Numbered from the stretch's first letter, positions 1 through 8,688 are shown. The stretch is 58,479 nucleotides of DNA from an uncultured Rhodopila sp. (GCF_903915725.1 NZ_CAIWTY010000081.1:1-58479), one strand, 5' to 3'. Notes: generated from the sequence alone by a model not told the origin. Numbers and translations are program-made.

Positions 1-176
1 GCCCCATAGGCGTTAAAATAGTCCGCAGCAGCTGCGTTTGTCCCCCGTCATGGTGCGCGGAGGCGCACCATCCACGCCTTGCGGTGCGGGTTTAGGCAAC
101 GGCGTGGATGCCGACCTGCGTCGGCATGACGGGGGGAAGCAGCAGCCGCCGGCCGCTATTTTAACGCCTATGGGGC
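1..176. repeat. Long imperfect inverted repeat enclosing a palindromic repeat copy
   Basis: Bases 1-21 are the exact reverse complement of bases 156-176, and complementarity continues imperfectly inwards. The whole segment could therefore fold into one long hairpin with the dispersed repeat copy (42-136) at its tip. The outer arm begins exactly at the window edge. Confidence 0.85.
42..136. repeat. Dispersed palindromic repeat, copy 1
   Basis: Layout is GTCATG, a local hairpin arm, ATCCACGCC, a loop, GGCGTGGAT, a second hairpin arm, CATGAC. The left arm is a GGTGCGC/GCGCACC hairpin and the right arm a GCCGAC/GTCGGC hairpin. The CCACGCC core and the outer GTCATG/CATGAC ends are shared with the other copies in the window. 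Confidence 0.85.
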
Positions 177-177
177 G

Positions 178-254
178 AAGGCCCGCCATCCACGCCTTCG
201 CCTGTGCAAGCGAAAGGCGTGGATGCCGACCTCCGTCGGCATGACGAGGGGAAG
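178..254. repeat. Dispersed palindromic repeat, copy 2 (left arm truncated)
   Basis: This copy keeps half of a GGCCCGCC arm, then ATCCACGCC, a loop, GGCGTGGAT, a GCCGAC/GTCGGC hairpin and CATGACG. It lies directly after copy 1, so bases 1-307 hold repeats and no gene. Confidence 0.75.
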
Positions 255-307
255 CGGCGGCCGCCGGAGCGCTGTTTCAAAGCCAACGGGGCTTGCGCCT
301 GGCAAGC

Positions 308-1762
308 TCATTGGTTCGCGGTTGCCAAGGCCAGCTGTGCGTCCGCGCGGGCCGGGGCCGCCGGCAGGGCGATCGTGAAATTCGACGGCCAGAGCGCCAG
401 CCTGTGGCCGGGATCGCTCCGCCAGGCTGCCACCTGCTCCCGCCAGTCCGGCCCGTTCGCCATCATCGGGTCCGGCGGCCCGAAACCGGCGATGCCGATG
501 GCGATCAGCCAGACCGCGAACCCGCCGGCGAGCAGCCGGCCGGGCAGGGAAGCGGCGGATGCGATGGCGATCAGCGTCAGCCCGAACAGCATCTGCGGCG
601 CGGCGTAATAGCGCTGCCCGAACAGGATGCCGAGCAAGGCATCCTTCGGGCCGAGCGAACCGGCATAGGACAGCACCATCGTTACCACCGCGGCCGCAAA
701 CAGCCAGCTTGCCGCCTGACTGCGGCTGTGCCAGGCGGCGGCGCCGAAAACCGTCAGCACGCCGATGCTTCCCGCCATCGCCAGCAGCGGCCATGCGGAC
801 CAAGGATTGTCCAGCCACGCCCGCATCAGCGGATTGGCCAGGGCAATGGTCTCCGGCCTGAAGAGCATGGGCACCAGGATGTGCTTGATGGCGACCACCA
901 CCAGCAGAAGGTCGGGCGCCAGTCCAAAATCCCGTTGGGCAACCGGGTGACTGAGCAGCACCGCCATCTGCACCAGGGTTCCCAGCGAGATCGCCAGGGC
1001 CTGGCCGACACGCTCCCAGCAGCATTCCCGCATGGCGCGGAGCACGAACAACGGCAAGAGCAGGGACGGACCGGGACCGGCGAACGGAGCGAGCAGCAGC
1101 ACCATCCGATGCAGCCTGCGTGTCCAGCCCCGTGCCGGCTCGGCCGCCAGCACCAGGGCGACGGCGACGATCAGGTGGTATTGGCTGGTGATCGGGCTCA
1201 GCCAGACCTCCTCCGCCAGCGGCAGGGTTGCCAGGATCAGCAGCGCGCCGGCGAGATACCACGGGTTGCGCATCGAGCGGATGCCCCCCGTGGCCAGGAT
1301 CAGTCCCGGCAGCGCCTGAATGCACAAAGATAGAGTGAGGCTGACCAGGGGCGCGTCCTCCAGCGCCACCAGACGGGCCGCCAACACCATGGTGCCGCTG
1401 GCGACGATATCCAGATAGCCGGTATGCGGCTGTAGCAGAGCTTGCCACCACGGCAGCCGGATCGCATCGACCAGGAAGAATCCGTCTTCCGCCCAAAGCC
1501 GCCCGCTCAGAACGCCGGGGATGCGAATCGCGATCAACGCGACGTAGGCGGCGAACAGCAGCGCCCGCAAGCCGGCCGGCGTCAGGGCGGCGGAACGGGA
1601 TTGCGGCGCGGAATCTGCGCCTGGCGAACGCAGCAGCCAACCGGCATGCGTGGATGCGGGGCGCCGGTTTGCCGCGGTGGCGGCTGCCGGCGCGGCGGTT
1701 TCGTTGTCCATTCGGATGACCGGGATTGCCGGGCCCGAAGCGGCCTGGAGGGTTCGACGCAT
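308..1762 (-). CDS. Polytopic membrane protein, GT-C glycosyltransferase-like (unassigned)
   Basis: Encodes about 484 residues with a cytoplasmic N-terminus of roughly 65 residues and then many hydrophobic spans. The first loop after span 1 carries a Trp-Ala-Glu-Asp-Gly segment followed by Pro-His-Thr-Gly-Tyr-Leu. Acidic first-loop motifs of this sort occur in lipid-linked-sugar GT-C enzymes, but I do not recognise a specific family. The ATG at 1762 is chosen because AAGGTG lies 8-13 bases upstream; a longer reading frame from 1825 has no better signal. Transcribed alone, away from an AT-rich gap. No catalytic assignment is possible from sequence alone. Confidence 0.75.
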   Translation of the reverse strand: MRRTLQAASGPAIPVIRMDNETAAPAAATAANRRPASTHAGWLLRSPGADSAPQSRSAALTPAGLRALLFAAYVALIAIRIPGVLSGRLWAEDGFFLVDAIRLPWWQALLQPHTGYLDIVASGTMVLAARLVALEDAPLVSLTLSLCIQALPGLILATGGIRSMRNPWYLAGALLILATLPLAEEVWLSPITSQYHLIVAVALVLAAEPARGWTRRLHRMVLLLAPFAGPGPSLLLPLFVLRAMRECCWERVGQALAISLGTLVQMAVLLSHPVAQRDFGLAPDLLLVVVAIKHILVPMLFRPETIALANPLMRAWLDNPWSAWPLLAMAGSIGVLTVFGAAAWHSRSQAASWLFAAAVVTMVLSYAGSLGPKDALLGILFGQRYYAAPQMLFGLTLIAIASAASLPGRLLAGGFAVWLIAIGIAGFGPPDPMMANGPDWREQVAAWRSDPGHRLALWPSNFTIALPAAPARADAQLALATANQ

Positions 1763-2166
1763 GGGCGATTCACCTTTTCGGCGCGATATATTGTATACGT
1801 AACATACCACAAAAGCGATTATCACTATGATCGACTCAAAACAAGAAATGAAACAATTTGCCGCACGGGATTCCCTGCGGCTGTGCGGGATGATAGGTTA
1901 TTCTATTGAAAGTAGTATTGAATTATATAACGCTACCAAAAGTCGTATATCGCAGCAGACCTGAGCGCCCGCAAGACAGGCCGGCAGAAGGCGAAGCGGT
2001 CTGATGACCGGGCCACCGGATGCCTTCGGTGCCGTATCGTTTGGCCCCCGGATGACAGACGCTGACGAGCGTGTTAGAGGCAGGATCGCCATCCCAGCCC
2101 GTACCGCAAGGGCGGGCGCAACGGCATCGGCTTCAAGATGCCATTCCGACAAAAGGACGCTTTCCC
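1763..2166. other. Intergenic region with an AT-rich patch
   Basis: This 404-base gap separates two divergent membrane-protein genes. About 1780-1945 is strikingly AT-rich compared with its surroundings. It must hold promoters for one or both genes, but no motif is clear enough to call. No coding frame here is convincing. Confidence 0.5.
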
Positions 2167-2727
2167 ATGTCCGGTACCGTCACCCAAAACTCAACCGCCG
2201 CTTCGTCCGGCGCCAAGCCCAAGGCCCGGCGCTTTACCATCGGGCGGTGGCTGCTGCACGAACTCCCTTATATCGCCATGCTGGTCGCCGGCCTGTCCGG
2301 CGTGCTGCTGCATCTGCCGGTCAGCTACTGGCTCGTGCTGGTGCCCGCCTTCGGCCTGATCACAATCCTGGCCGGCTGGCGCAGCTTCCCGACCGCGCTG
2401 GGGCGCCTGAACCATATGTGGACCCAGGTGCTGAGCTGGTCCGCGCTGGTGTTCGCCATCTATGTGCTGTACAGCAGCGGCACGCAGGTTACGCTGCTGA
2501 ACGCGAACGCCAATCCGCTGGTCATTATGACGCTGGTGGCGCTGGGCACCTTCATCGCCGGCGTGCAGGCGAGGCTGTGGCAGACCTGCGCCGTCGGCAT
2601 CGTGCTGTTTCTCGCCGTGCCCAGCATCACATTGATCCACCAGTCGGCCCTGCTTCTCGTCGGCCTGTCGGTTGTGATCGTCATCGTCGGCGGGTTCACC
2701 TGGTCGGTCACCGAGCGGCGGCAGTAG
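2167..2727 (+). CDS. Small polytopic membrane protein of unknown function
   Basis: Encodes 186 residues. A short polar N-terminus of about 30 residues rich in Ser, Ala and Lys precedes five or six hydrophobic segments, and the protein ends in a short charged tail. The ATG at 2167 has AAAGGA about ten bases upstream; the longer in-frame extension is arginine-rich and looks non-coding. I recognise no family. It is followed by a hairpin at 2745-2771 that may end transcription. Confidence 0.75.
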   Translation: MSGTVTQNSTAASSGAKPKARRFTIGRWLLHELPYIAMLVAGLSGVLLHLPVSYWLVLVPAFGLITILAGWRSFPTALGRLNHMWTQVLSWSALVFAIYVLYSSGTQVTLLNANANPLVIMTLVALGTFIAGVQARLWQTCAVGIVLFLAVPSITLIHQSALLLVGLSVVIVIVGGFTWSVTERRQ

Positions 2728-2744
2728 CAGCTCCGACATCCAAG

Positions 2745-2771
2745 CAGCGTCCGCCGATCGGCCGGACGCTG
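2745..2771 (+). terminator. Hairpin after the 2167-2727 gene
   Basis: CAGCGTCCG at 2745-2753 pairs with CGGACGCTG at 2763-2771 around a 9-base loop. There is no T-run, so this is a terminator-like or 3'-stabilising hairpin, not a textbook intrinsic terminator. Confidence 0.45.
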
Positions 2772-2826
2772 TCACTACTCAGGCGACGCCGAGGAATTGA
2801 CGCTTCAGTCGGGCGTCGTTCTCTCC

Positions 2827-2912
2827 CCGTCATGGCCCGGCTTGTCCGGGCCACCTATACCAGCACCCTGCCGCGATAGGTGGCCCGGAGAAGCCGGGCC
2901 ATGACGGACTAG
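2827..2912. repeat. Palindromic repeat, variant copy
   Basis: CGTCATGGCCCGGCTTGTCC and its near reverse complement bracket a central TAGG-type junction, giving an inverted repeat of about 35 bases per arm. It keeps the outer GTCATG/CATGAC ends of the dispersed family but lacks the CCACGCC core. The rest of the 2728-3126 gap shows no gene. Confidence 0.7.
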
Positions 2913-3126
2913 AGTCAGCCGCCCGATTCGCTTATTGTCGGGCGTCGCCTTAGGCCGCTGCCACGGTTCCAGTCAGCCTGAAACCACGCCAACCCGCCGC
3001 GCGCGACCAACCGCGGGCGCGCGGCAGCGATAACAAGTTTCCGATAGTATCCATCTACAAGCTTCCCATTGCAGACCGCTTGACCCTTCAATCCCCGGCG
3101 GAGAATGTTCCGGGGAGTTTCATTGC

Positions 3127-3822
3127 ATGAAACCAATAGACGCCAATGCCAAGCGCGCCGCTCTCACGCGGACGCAGCTGTTCCAGGCATTGGACCCCGC
3201 CGATATCGATCTCATCCTCGCCCGGACGACGGTTCGCCGCATTGCACGCGGCGATGTCGTGCTTCGGCGCGGCGATCCGAATGGCGGCATGGTGGTCATC
3301 ATGGCCGGCCGCGTGCGGGTCAGCGTCATCTCGGAAGACGGCAAGGAGGTGACGCTCAGCGTGCTGGGGCTTGGGGAAGTCCTGGGGGAAATGTCGCTGC
3401 TCGACGGCGAGCCGTGCAGCGCCGACGTCACCGCGCAGGAGGACTGCACCGTGCTGGTGATCGAGCGCAGCCAGTTCCTCAATCTGCTGCGCTCCAACGC
3501 CGCTTTGTGCCTGCACCTGATGACCCTGCTGACCCGCCGCCTGCGCCGCGCCAACGCCGCGCTGGAGGACATGGCGCTGCTCGACCTGCCGTCCCGCCTC
3601 GGCCGCCTGCTGGCGCGGCTGGCCACCGACTACGGCGTCCCGGTCCGCAGCGGCACGCGGATCGAGGTCAAGCTGTCGCAGAAGGACCTCAGCACGCTTG
3701 TCGGCGCCTCACGGGAGAAGGTGAACAAGCAGATCCGGCAATGGGAGGAAGACGGCGTGCTGGCCAAGGACAGCGGCCGGATGGTGGTCTGCGATTCGCG
3801 GGCGCTCGCGCCGCTGCACTGA
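3127..3822 (+). CDS. Crp/Fnr-family transcriptional regulator
   Basis: Encodes 231 residues with an N-terminal cyclic-nucleotide-binding beta-roll (about 15-125), a dimer helix (about 127-155) and a C-terminal winged helix-turn-helix (about 180-210). No N-terminal Fnr-type cysteine cluster is present. At the position where cAMP-binding members have Arg-Ser/Thr in the phosphate-binding cassette (Gly-Glu-Pro-Arg-Ser), this protein reads Gly-Glu-Pro-Cys97-Ser98; I checked the TGC codon directly. The stop codon lies 3 bases before the start of an adenylate cyclase gene, so the two are almost certainly co-transcribed. Whether it binds cAMP is doubtful given Cys97; a redox or other ligand is possible. 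Confidence 0.93.
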   Translation: MKPIDANAKRAALTRTQLFQALDPADIDLILARTTVRRIARGDVVLRRGDPNGGMVVIMAGRVRVSVISEDGKEVTLSVLGLGEVLGEMSLLDGEPCSADVTAQEDCTVLVIERSQFLNLLRSNAALCLHLMTLLTRRLRRANAALEDMALLDLPSRLGRLLARLATDYGVPVRSGTRIEVKLSQKDLSTLVGASREKVNKQIRQWEEDGVLAKDSGRMVVCDSRALAPLH

Positions 3823-3825
3823 GCT

Positions 3826-5535
3826 ATGCGCAGCGTCGACCGCCTGCGGGTCCGCAAACTGCGGCTGTGCACCGGACTGACGTTGTTCTGCTATGTCTGC
3901 ACGCATCTGCTGAACCATTCGCTCGGCAATATTTCCATTCCGGCGATGGAAGCCGGCATGTTCGTGCAGAAATGGATCTGGCAGGGGGTCATCGGCACCG
4001 TCGTGCTGTACACGGCGCTGTCGACGCATTACTTGCTGGGACTGTGGGCGTTCTATGAGCGGCGGCACTACGGCTGGACCGTGACGGAGGTCGTTCAACT
4101 TGCTCTCGGGATCAGTATTCCGTTTCTGCTGATGAACCATCTGTTCGTCACCCGGATTTCGCTGGCGGTGTACGGCACGGAAAAAGGGTACGCGCAGGAA
4201 CTGTATTCGTTTTGGGTGGCGGCGCCGCGGCTCGGGTGGTTGCAGGTGTCGGTGCTGATCGTCGCCTGGATTCACGGCTGCCTCGGCCTGTATCAATGGC
4301 TGCGGCTGAAGCCGATGTTCACGCGCTGGATGCCCTATCTGTTCTGCGGCGCGGTGCTGCTGCCGCTGCTGGCGCTGCTCGGCTTCTTCCAGGGCGGCCG
4401 GACGCTGCTGGCGCTGGCGCAGGACCCCGTCTGGCGCGCGGCGAACCTCAATCCCTGGCAAGTCGGCCTGCCGCCGCAGAACCGCCAGCTTGTGCTGTGG
4501 CGCGACGCCAGCCTGTGGGCCGCGCTGGCCGCGCTGCTGCTGGTCATGCTCGCGCGGGTGGTGCGCGCCCTGCGCGAGTGGCGCGGCGCGGCGATCCGCG
4601 TGACCTATCCGGACGGGCGGTCGGTGCGCGTGCCGGTGGGCTTCAGCGTGCTGGAAGCCAGCCGCAGCGCCCGGGTGCCGCATGCCTGCATCTGCGGTGG
4701 CCGCGGCCGCTGTTCCACCTGCCGCGTCCGCGTCGTCGCCGGCCTCGCCTGCATCGCGCCGCCGTCCGCCGGCGAACTGGCGGTGCTGCGCCGCATCGGT
4801 GCCCCCCCGTCGGTGCGGCTGGCCTGCCAATCGCGCCCCACCGGGGACGTTTCCGTCATTCCGCTGCTGCCGGCAAACTGGCCGGTCACGGCGCTGCGGC
4901 GGCGGGACTGGCCGCTGCCGGGGCAGGAGCGGTTCATCGTCGTGCTGATGGTGGATATGCGGGATTCGACCCGGCTGGTGGAGACAAGGCTGCCGTTCGA
5001 CGCGGTGTTCATCGTCGATCGCTTCGTCACCACCGCCGGCGCGGCGCTGACCGCCAGCGGCGGGCGGATCAGCCATTTCCTCGGCGACGGGCTGATGGCG
5101 ACCTTCGGCCTGCAATGCGAGCCGCGCGAGGCCTGCTTCCAGGCGCTCTCCGCCCTGATCGCCATCGGCCGCAGCATCGAGGCACTGAACGGCGTGCTGG
5201 TGGCGGAGACCGGCGAGACAATCCGCTTCGGCATCGGCTGCCATTGCGGTTCGGCCGTTGTCGGCGACATCGGCGACGGAGCGATGCGGACCTTCACCAC
5301 CTTGGGCGACGCGGCGAATGTGGCGGCGAGGCTGGAAGGGCTGTGCAAAGAGTTCCGTTGCGAGGCGGTGATCTCGCACGATGTCTGGCAGACCGCCGGG
5401 TTTTCCATGGTCAGCCTGCCGGGACAGGAAGCGGCGCTGCGCGGGCGCGACGCAAAGCTGCTGGTGCACCCGATCGAGCGGGTGGAGCAATTGGCGGCCA
5501 TCGTCGGCGAGGGGATCGCCGCTGAACGCCGATAA
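3826..5535 (+). CDS. CyaC-like membrane adenylate cyclase with 2Fe-2S ferredoxin domain
   Basis: Encodes 569 residues. Residues 1-250 form about six membrane spans with histidines at 27, 31, 68, 105 and 150, resembling a succinate-dehydrogenase-type di-haem anchor. Residues 255-345 are a plant-type 2Fe-2S domain with Cys290, Cys296, Cys299 and distal Cys334. Residues 368-530 are a class III cyclase domain with metal Asp377 and Asp421, and Asn498/Arg502 of the transition-state motif. The usual substrate-specifying Lys position reads His417. The order matches CyaC of Sinorhizobium meliloti, described as a redox/quinone-responsive cyclase. It should convert ATP to cAMP at the inner membrane in response to quinone redox state; that role is inferred from the family. 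It is tightly coupled to the upstream Crp/Fnr gene. Confidence 0.9.
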   Translation: MRSVDRLRVRKLRLCTGLTLFCYVCTHLLNHSLGNISIPAMEAGMFVQKWIWQGVIGTVVLYTALSTHYLLGLWAFYERRHYGWTVTEVVQLALGISIPFLLMNHLFVTRISLAVYGTEKGYAQELYSFWVAAPRLGWLQVSVLIVAWIHGCLGLYQWLRLKPMFTRWMPYLFCGAVLLPLLALLGFFQGGRTLLALAQDPVWRAANLNPWQVGLPPQNRQLVLWRDASLWAALAALLLVMLARVVRALREWRGAAIRVTYPDGRSVRVPVGFSVLEASRSARVPHACICGGRGRCSTCRVRVVAGLACIAPPSAGELAVLRRIGAPPSVRLACQSRPTGDVSVIPLLPANWPVTALRRRDWPLPGQERFIVVLMVDMRDSTRLVETRLPFDAVFIVDRFVTTAGAALTASGGRISHFLGDGLMATFGLQCEPREACFQALSALIAIGRSIEALNGVLVAETGETIRFGIGCHCGSAVVGDIGDGAMRTFTTLGDAANVAARLEGLCKEFRCEAVISHDVWQTAGFSMVSLPGQEAALRGRDAKLLVHPIERVEQLAAIVGEGIAAERR

Positions 5536-5616
5536 CTGTAGCGACCCGCAATGATCAACGCTTCGCCGGCAGCGACGGTCTCGCAGGCCGCCCCCGGCAG
5601 TGGATGAACAACTCTA

Positions 5617-5931
5617 TCAATAATGATGTCGGCACGACCGCACAAAAGAATTATAATCTATAATCGTAGCATTAAGATCATTCTGGGTCGCTAAGCACTG
5701 CTGAGTATTTTGGTTAAAGTATTCATTTCCGCAGTTTAAATCTACACGTGTGTATTCTCGCATGCCGCTCGTACACACGCGCTGACTTAAGACGTTTTGT
5801 AGCCGCGCATTCATCTGGTCAGCGGTTTCTTCGGCGGCCGCAATCTTTATCGATATCGCCGTCGCTGCCGCGACAACAGCAATCAGGAACGCCATTCTCA
5901 CACCGAACAGATTCGAACCTAACACAGCCAT
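5617..5931 (-). CDS. Small secreted protein with conserved-looking cysteines
   Basis: Encodes about 104 residues: a hydrophobic signal-peptide-like start, then a polar mature region with four cysteines, two of them in Cys-Thr-Ser-Gly and Leu-Asn-Cys-Gly contexts, ending His-His-Tyr. The ATG at 5931 is preferred because GAGGG lies about ten bases upstream; 5895 is an alternative. Base composition is much more AT-rich than the neighbours, suggesting recent acquisition or weak selection. No family recognised. Confidence 0.55.
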   Translation of the reverse strand: MAVLGSNLFGVRMAFLIAVVAAATAISIKIAAAEETADQMNARLQNVLSQRVCTSGMREYTRVDLNCGNEYFNQNTQQCLATQNDLNATIIDYNSFVRSCRHHY

Positions 5932-6434
5932 ATCAAGCATCCCTCAGTTAAGCTTGCCAACGGCTATCACGGCAACGCACTGAGATACAACCCTGGTCGC
6001 GTAACCTGAAGCTGCGTGTAAAATGTCGTGACGGTAAGCGGCCCAACCAGAAAAGGCAATATTCCAATGGCTTATCCATGTGGTCCAGCGCTGCCCGGAA
6101 GCCAAGCAGCGGACATGCCGTGGACAGCCTACCTGGATTGTCCGGAAATGGTTCCGCCGACGGGTATAGGCGAACCACATGTTTTCAACGGAGTAGCAGG
6201 CCGCGTCCGTCGTGCGCAAAGGTAAGCAGGTGAGTAACGGCACTGTGGCGTAGTGACGTAAATATGATCGTTCTTCGAGACCACCACTCTGCTGCCGGTT
6301 TGTCATGCACGACCGAACAGCAACCAGAGTCCGTCGTGTGCTCCGGGAAATTCTGGAAGAATTGGGCGCCGACGACCGAATCGTAGAATGGTCGCGGTAC
6401 GGCCCTGTAGGAACCGCCGCCGGTGGCGGGATGT
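5932..6434. other. Intergenic stretch with no supported gene
   Basis: About 500 bases of lower GC content. One minus-strand frame (5944-6306) is open for 120 codons, but it lacks a ribosome-binding site and its product resembles no family I know. It could be decayed coding DNA. Confidence 0.4.
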
Positions 6435-6725
6435 TCAGTTCGCCATGTGCTGGGCGGCGGTCTGGCCCGTCTGGCTGTTGTCGTGCCAGGGCGGGGCGCC
6501 CAGGTTCACGTCCTTCGGCTTGGTCGCCGCGCCCGTCGCGGCCCCGGCAGCCCCGCCGATCAAGCCGCCCGCGACGACGCCCACGGGACCGCCGACAAGG
6601 CCGACGGTGGCGCCGCTGGCGGCCCCGGCCGCGGCCCCGCCTTCGGCCCGCTCAGGCTCCCGGTTGCCGCAGGCTGCCAACAAACCCACGCATATGATCG
6701 CCGCAAGCGCCAGACAAAAGCGCAT
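6435..6725 (-). CDS. Small glycine-zipper lipoprotein
   Basis: Encodes 96 residues. A type II signal peptide ends in Leu-Leu-Ala-Ala-Cys (lipobox, Cys19), followed by a Gly/Ala-rich zipper segment with repeated G-x3-G spacing (about residues 29-66), which suggests packing into or against a membrane. The start has AGGAGG about 8 bases upstream. It sits just downstream of a second glycine-zipper lipoprotein gene on the same strand, so the two probably act in the same envelope context. Precise function unknown. Confidence 0.8.
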   Translation of the reverse strand: MRFCLALAAIICVGLLAACGNREPERAEGGAAAGAASGATVGLVGGPVGVVAGGLIGGAAGAATGAATKPKDVNLGAPPWHDNSQTGQTAAQHMAN

Positions 6726-6842
6726 CCGTCTGTCCTCCTGCTGATCCCCGCTGGTGGGGAATGCGGCCTACAACGCGGCGGAGCAGGATTGGTGGCGGAG
6801 CGGGTCACGCCTGCGACGGAACGTGAACGATTCCGCCGCGGA

Positions 6843-7343
6843 TCAGCGAGGATATCCGGGCGGCGGGTAGGCCGGGGGATAGCCGGGCGCGTAACCGGGT
6901 GGCGGGGCCGCGCCGGGCGGCAGGTAGCCGGGCACCTGATTGCCGCGCGCATACATGCACTGCGAGTAGCCGAGATCATAGCGCTGCTGCAGGCTGTATT
7001 GCGCCTGGCCCGCCGGACCCGCGCCGACAGCGGTGCCGCCGAGCGCGCCCGCGCCCGCGCCGATGGCCGCACCCCGTCCGCCGCCGATGGCCGCGCCAAG
7101 TCCCGCCCCGAGCAGAGTGCCGATGACGGCGGTGCCGACCTGGTTGTTGTTCGCCTGCTGCGCGCCACCCTGAACCTGCTGTGACGCGAAGTCCCGGCAC
7201 ACCGATTGATCACTCTGGAAAACGTCGAACGGCTTGCCGGGGGCGGGCATCACGGCGACCGTCGGCCCGAGCGGCTCGGACGCACAGGCGCTGAGCAGCA
7301 GCAGCGGTGTCAGGATAATGGCGGCTCGCCTGGTTAAACGCAT
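6843..7343 (-). CDS. Glycine-zipper lipoprotein with Pro/Tyr-rich tail
   Basis: Encodes 166 residues: signal peptide with lipobox Leu-Ser-Ala-Cys (Cys20), a short polar region, a glycine-zipper segment (about 70-112), a Tyr-Asp-Leu-Gly-Tyr-Ser-Gln-Cys-Met segment, and a C-terminal tail made of Pro-Pro-Gly-Tyr repeats. The ATG at 7343 is chosen over a frame opening at 7364 because GAGGTTG lies at proper spacing. Family members are outer-membrane-associated lipoproteins of poorly defined function. Confidence 0.82.
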   Translation of the reverse strand: MRLTRRAAIILTPLLLLSACASEPLGPTVAVMPAPGKPFDVFQSDQSVCRDFASQQVQGGAQQANNNQVGTAVIGTLLGAGLGAAIGGGRGAAIGAGAGALGGTAVGAGPAGQAQYSLQQRYDLGYSQCMYARGNQVPGYLPPGAAPPPGYAPGYPPAYPPPGYPR

Positions 7344-7491
7344 GGAAATCAACCTCATTTGCAAATTGCACGGATAGAATTGTGCCAGGCCACTGCTTCT
7401 CGCGAAACGGCCCGGCCAACAGGGTCAGACAAGGATCGGCGCGGCATAACGATTGCACTTCCCGGACCGTGGACCCTCCATCGCATCTAAA

Positions 7492-8688
7492 TCATGCGTC
7501 TTTTTCCATAACGCGCTGCAAAAATGCCAGTAAATTTTTTTCCTGGAATAAATACCCCGTCACACCGGCATCCGCCGCCGCCCGCATGTCGCTTTCCTGG
7601 TCGCCGATCATGATCGCGCGGGCGGGATCGAGGTCCCAGCAACGGATCAGGTCCAGCAGCATGCCCGGCTCGGGCTTGCGCCACGGATGCGCGCGGCGGT
7701 AGGCGTCGTCGGTGCCGTCCGGGTGGTAGGGGCAGTACCGAGCGTCATCGATCGTGCCGCCCGAAGCGCGCGCCTCATCGGCGATCCAGCCGAGCAGGGC
7801 GCGCACCGCGTCCTCGTCATACAAGCCGCGGGCGACGCCGGACTGGTTGGTAACGATGAAGACATGCCAACCGGCACTGGTGGCGTGGCGGATGGCTTGC
7901 TTCGCGCCCTCGGTCCATTCGAACCGCTCGCGGCAGCCGACATAGCCGTGATCGACGTTCAGCACGCCATCGCGGTCAAGGAACAGCGCCCGGCGCCGCA
8001 GCAGTGCGGGAATTTCGGTTTGCGCACGGGCGAAATCCTCCGGCACGCCGAGGTCGCGGAAGGAGCCGGTGCCGAGCGTGCCGCGCAGCAAGCCGTCGCG
8101 GGCCAGCGCCGGCAGCACGCCGGCTTCCAGCGAGCAGGACGGCCGCAGATGGCCGATCAGCGACTTGCGGAACAGGTAGATCCCGGCGTTGACCGTGCCG
8201 GACGTGCCGGCGGGGGGAGGTTCCCGGAACGCGGTGATGCGGTCGCCTTCGAGCGTTACCGTGCCGTAGCGGGATGCGCCGTCCAACTGGCGCAAGACGA
8301 CCCGGCCGACACCATCGGGGCTGTCCGCCGCCGCATCGGCAAGCAGCGCGGAGATGTTGGTGTCGAATAATGAATCACCGTTGCACAGCAGAAAGCGGTC
8401 GTGCAGCAGTTCGCGGGCATGATAAACCGCGCCGCCGGTGCCGGCGCGCATCGGCGCCTCCGACAGGGTGATGCCGACCCGGACGGGCAAAGAGGCCTGG
8501 ATGTCCGCGACGGCGCGCTCGATTTCGGCAGACAGGTGGCCGGTCAGCAGCACGAACTCGGTGACGCCGAAGCGGACGAATTCTCGCAGCAGCCACCCGA
8601 GGAACGGACGGTCGCCGCACGGCAAGGCCGCGGTCGGCGTGCCGAGGCCGCCGGCGAGGACGGCGCATTGCGTGACGGTGGTGGTCAT
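7492..8688 (-). CDS. Nucleotidyltransferase-HAD phosphatase fusion (heptose-type, HddC/GmhB-like)
   Basis: Encodes 398 residues. Residues 1-228 are a sugar-1-phosphate nucleotidyltransferase with a Gly-Gly-Leu-Gly-Thr loop and metal Asp105 (Asn-Gly-Asp). Residues 232-395 are an HAD-IIIA phosphatase of the GmhB/histidinol-phosphatase type with Asp238-x-Asp240 and a Gly-Asp-x-x-x-Asp motif near 362. In the family these two activities make nucleotide-activated D-glycero-D-manno-heptose. The N-terminal loop is shortened: the usual Arg after Gly-Thr is Pro18 and the Pro-Lys motif is missing. The HAD zinc site keeps Cys319 and His322, but the second Cys-x-Cys reads His-Pro-Trp. ATGA overlap with the upstream CNNM gene indicates coupling. 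Confidence 0.85.
   Translation of the reverse strand: MTTTVTQCAVLAGGLGTPTAALPCGDRPFLGWLLREFVRFGVTEFVLLTGHLSAEIERAVADIQASLPVRVGITLSEAPMRAGTGGAVYHARELLHDRFLLCNGDSLFDTNISALLADAAADSPDGVGRVVLRQLDGASRYGTVTLEGDRITAFREPPPAGTSGTVNAGIYLFRKSLIGHLRPSCSLEAGVLPALARDGLLRGTLGTGSFRDLGVPEDFARAQTEIPALLRRRALFLDRDGVLNVDHGYVGCRERFEWTEGAKQAIRHATSAGWHVFIVTNQSGVARGLYDEDAVRALLGWIADEARASGGTIDDARYCPYHPDGTDDAYRRAHPWRKPEPGMLLDLIRCWDLDPARAIMIGDQESDMRAAADAGVTGYLFQEKNLLAFLQRVMEKDA

Noticed and set aside
3709..5490. 593-codon minus-strand frame opposite the cyclase
   Set aside because: His/Gln/Arg-rich antisense translation of a confidently identified gene.
5944..6306. 120-codon minus-strand frame
   Set aside because: No ribosome-binding site and no recognisable family; could be decayed DNA but cannot be supported as a gene.
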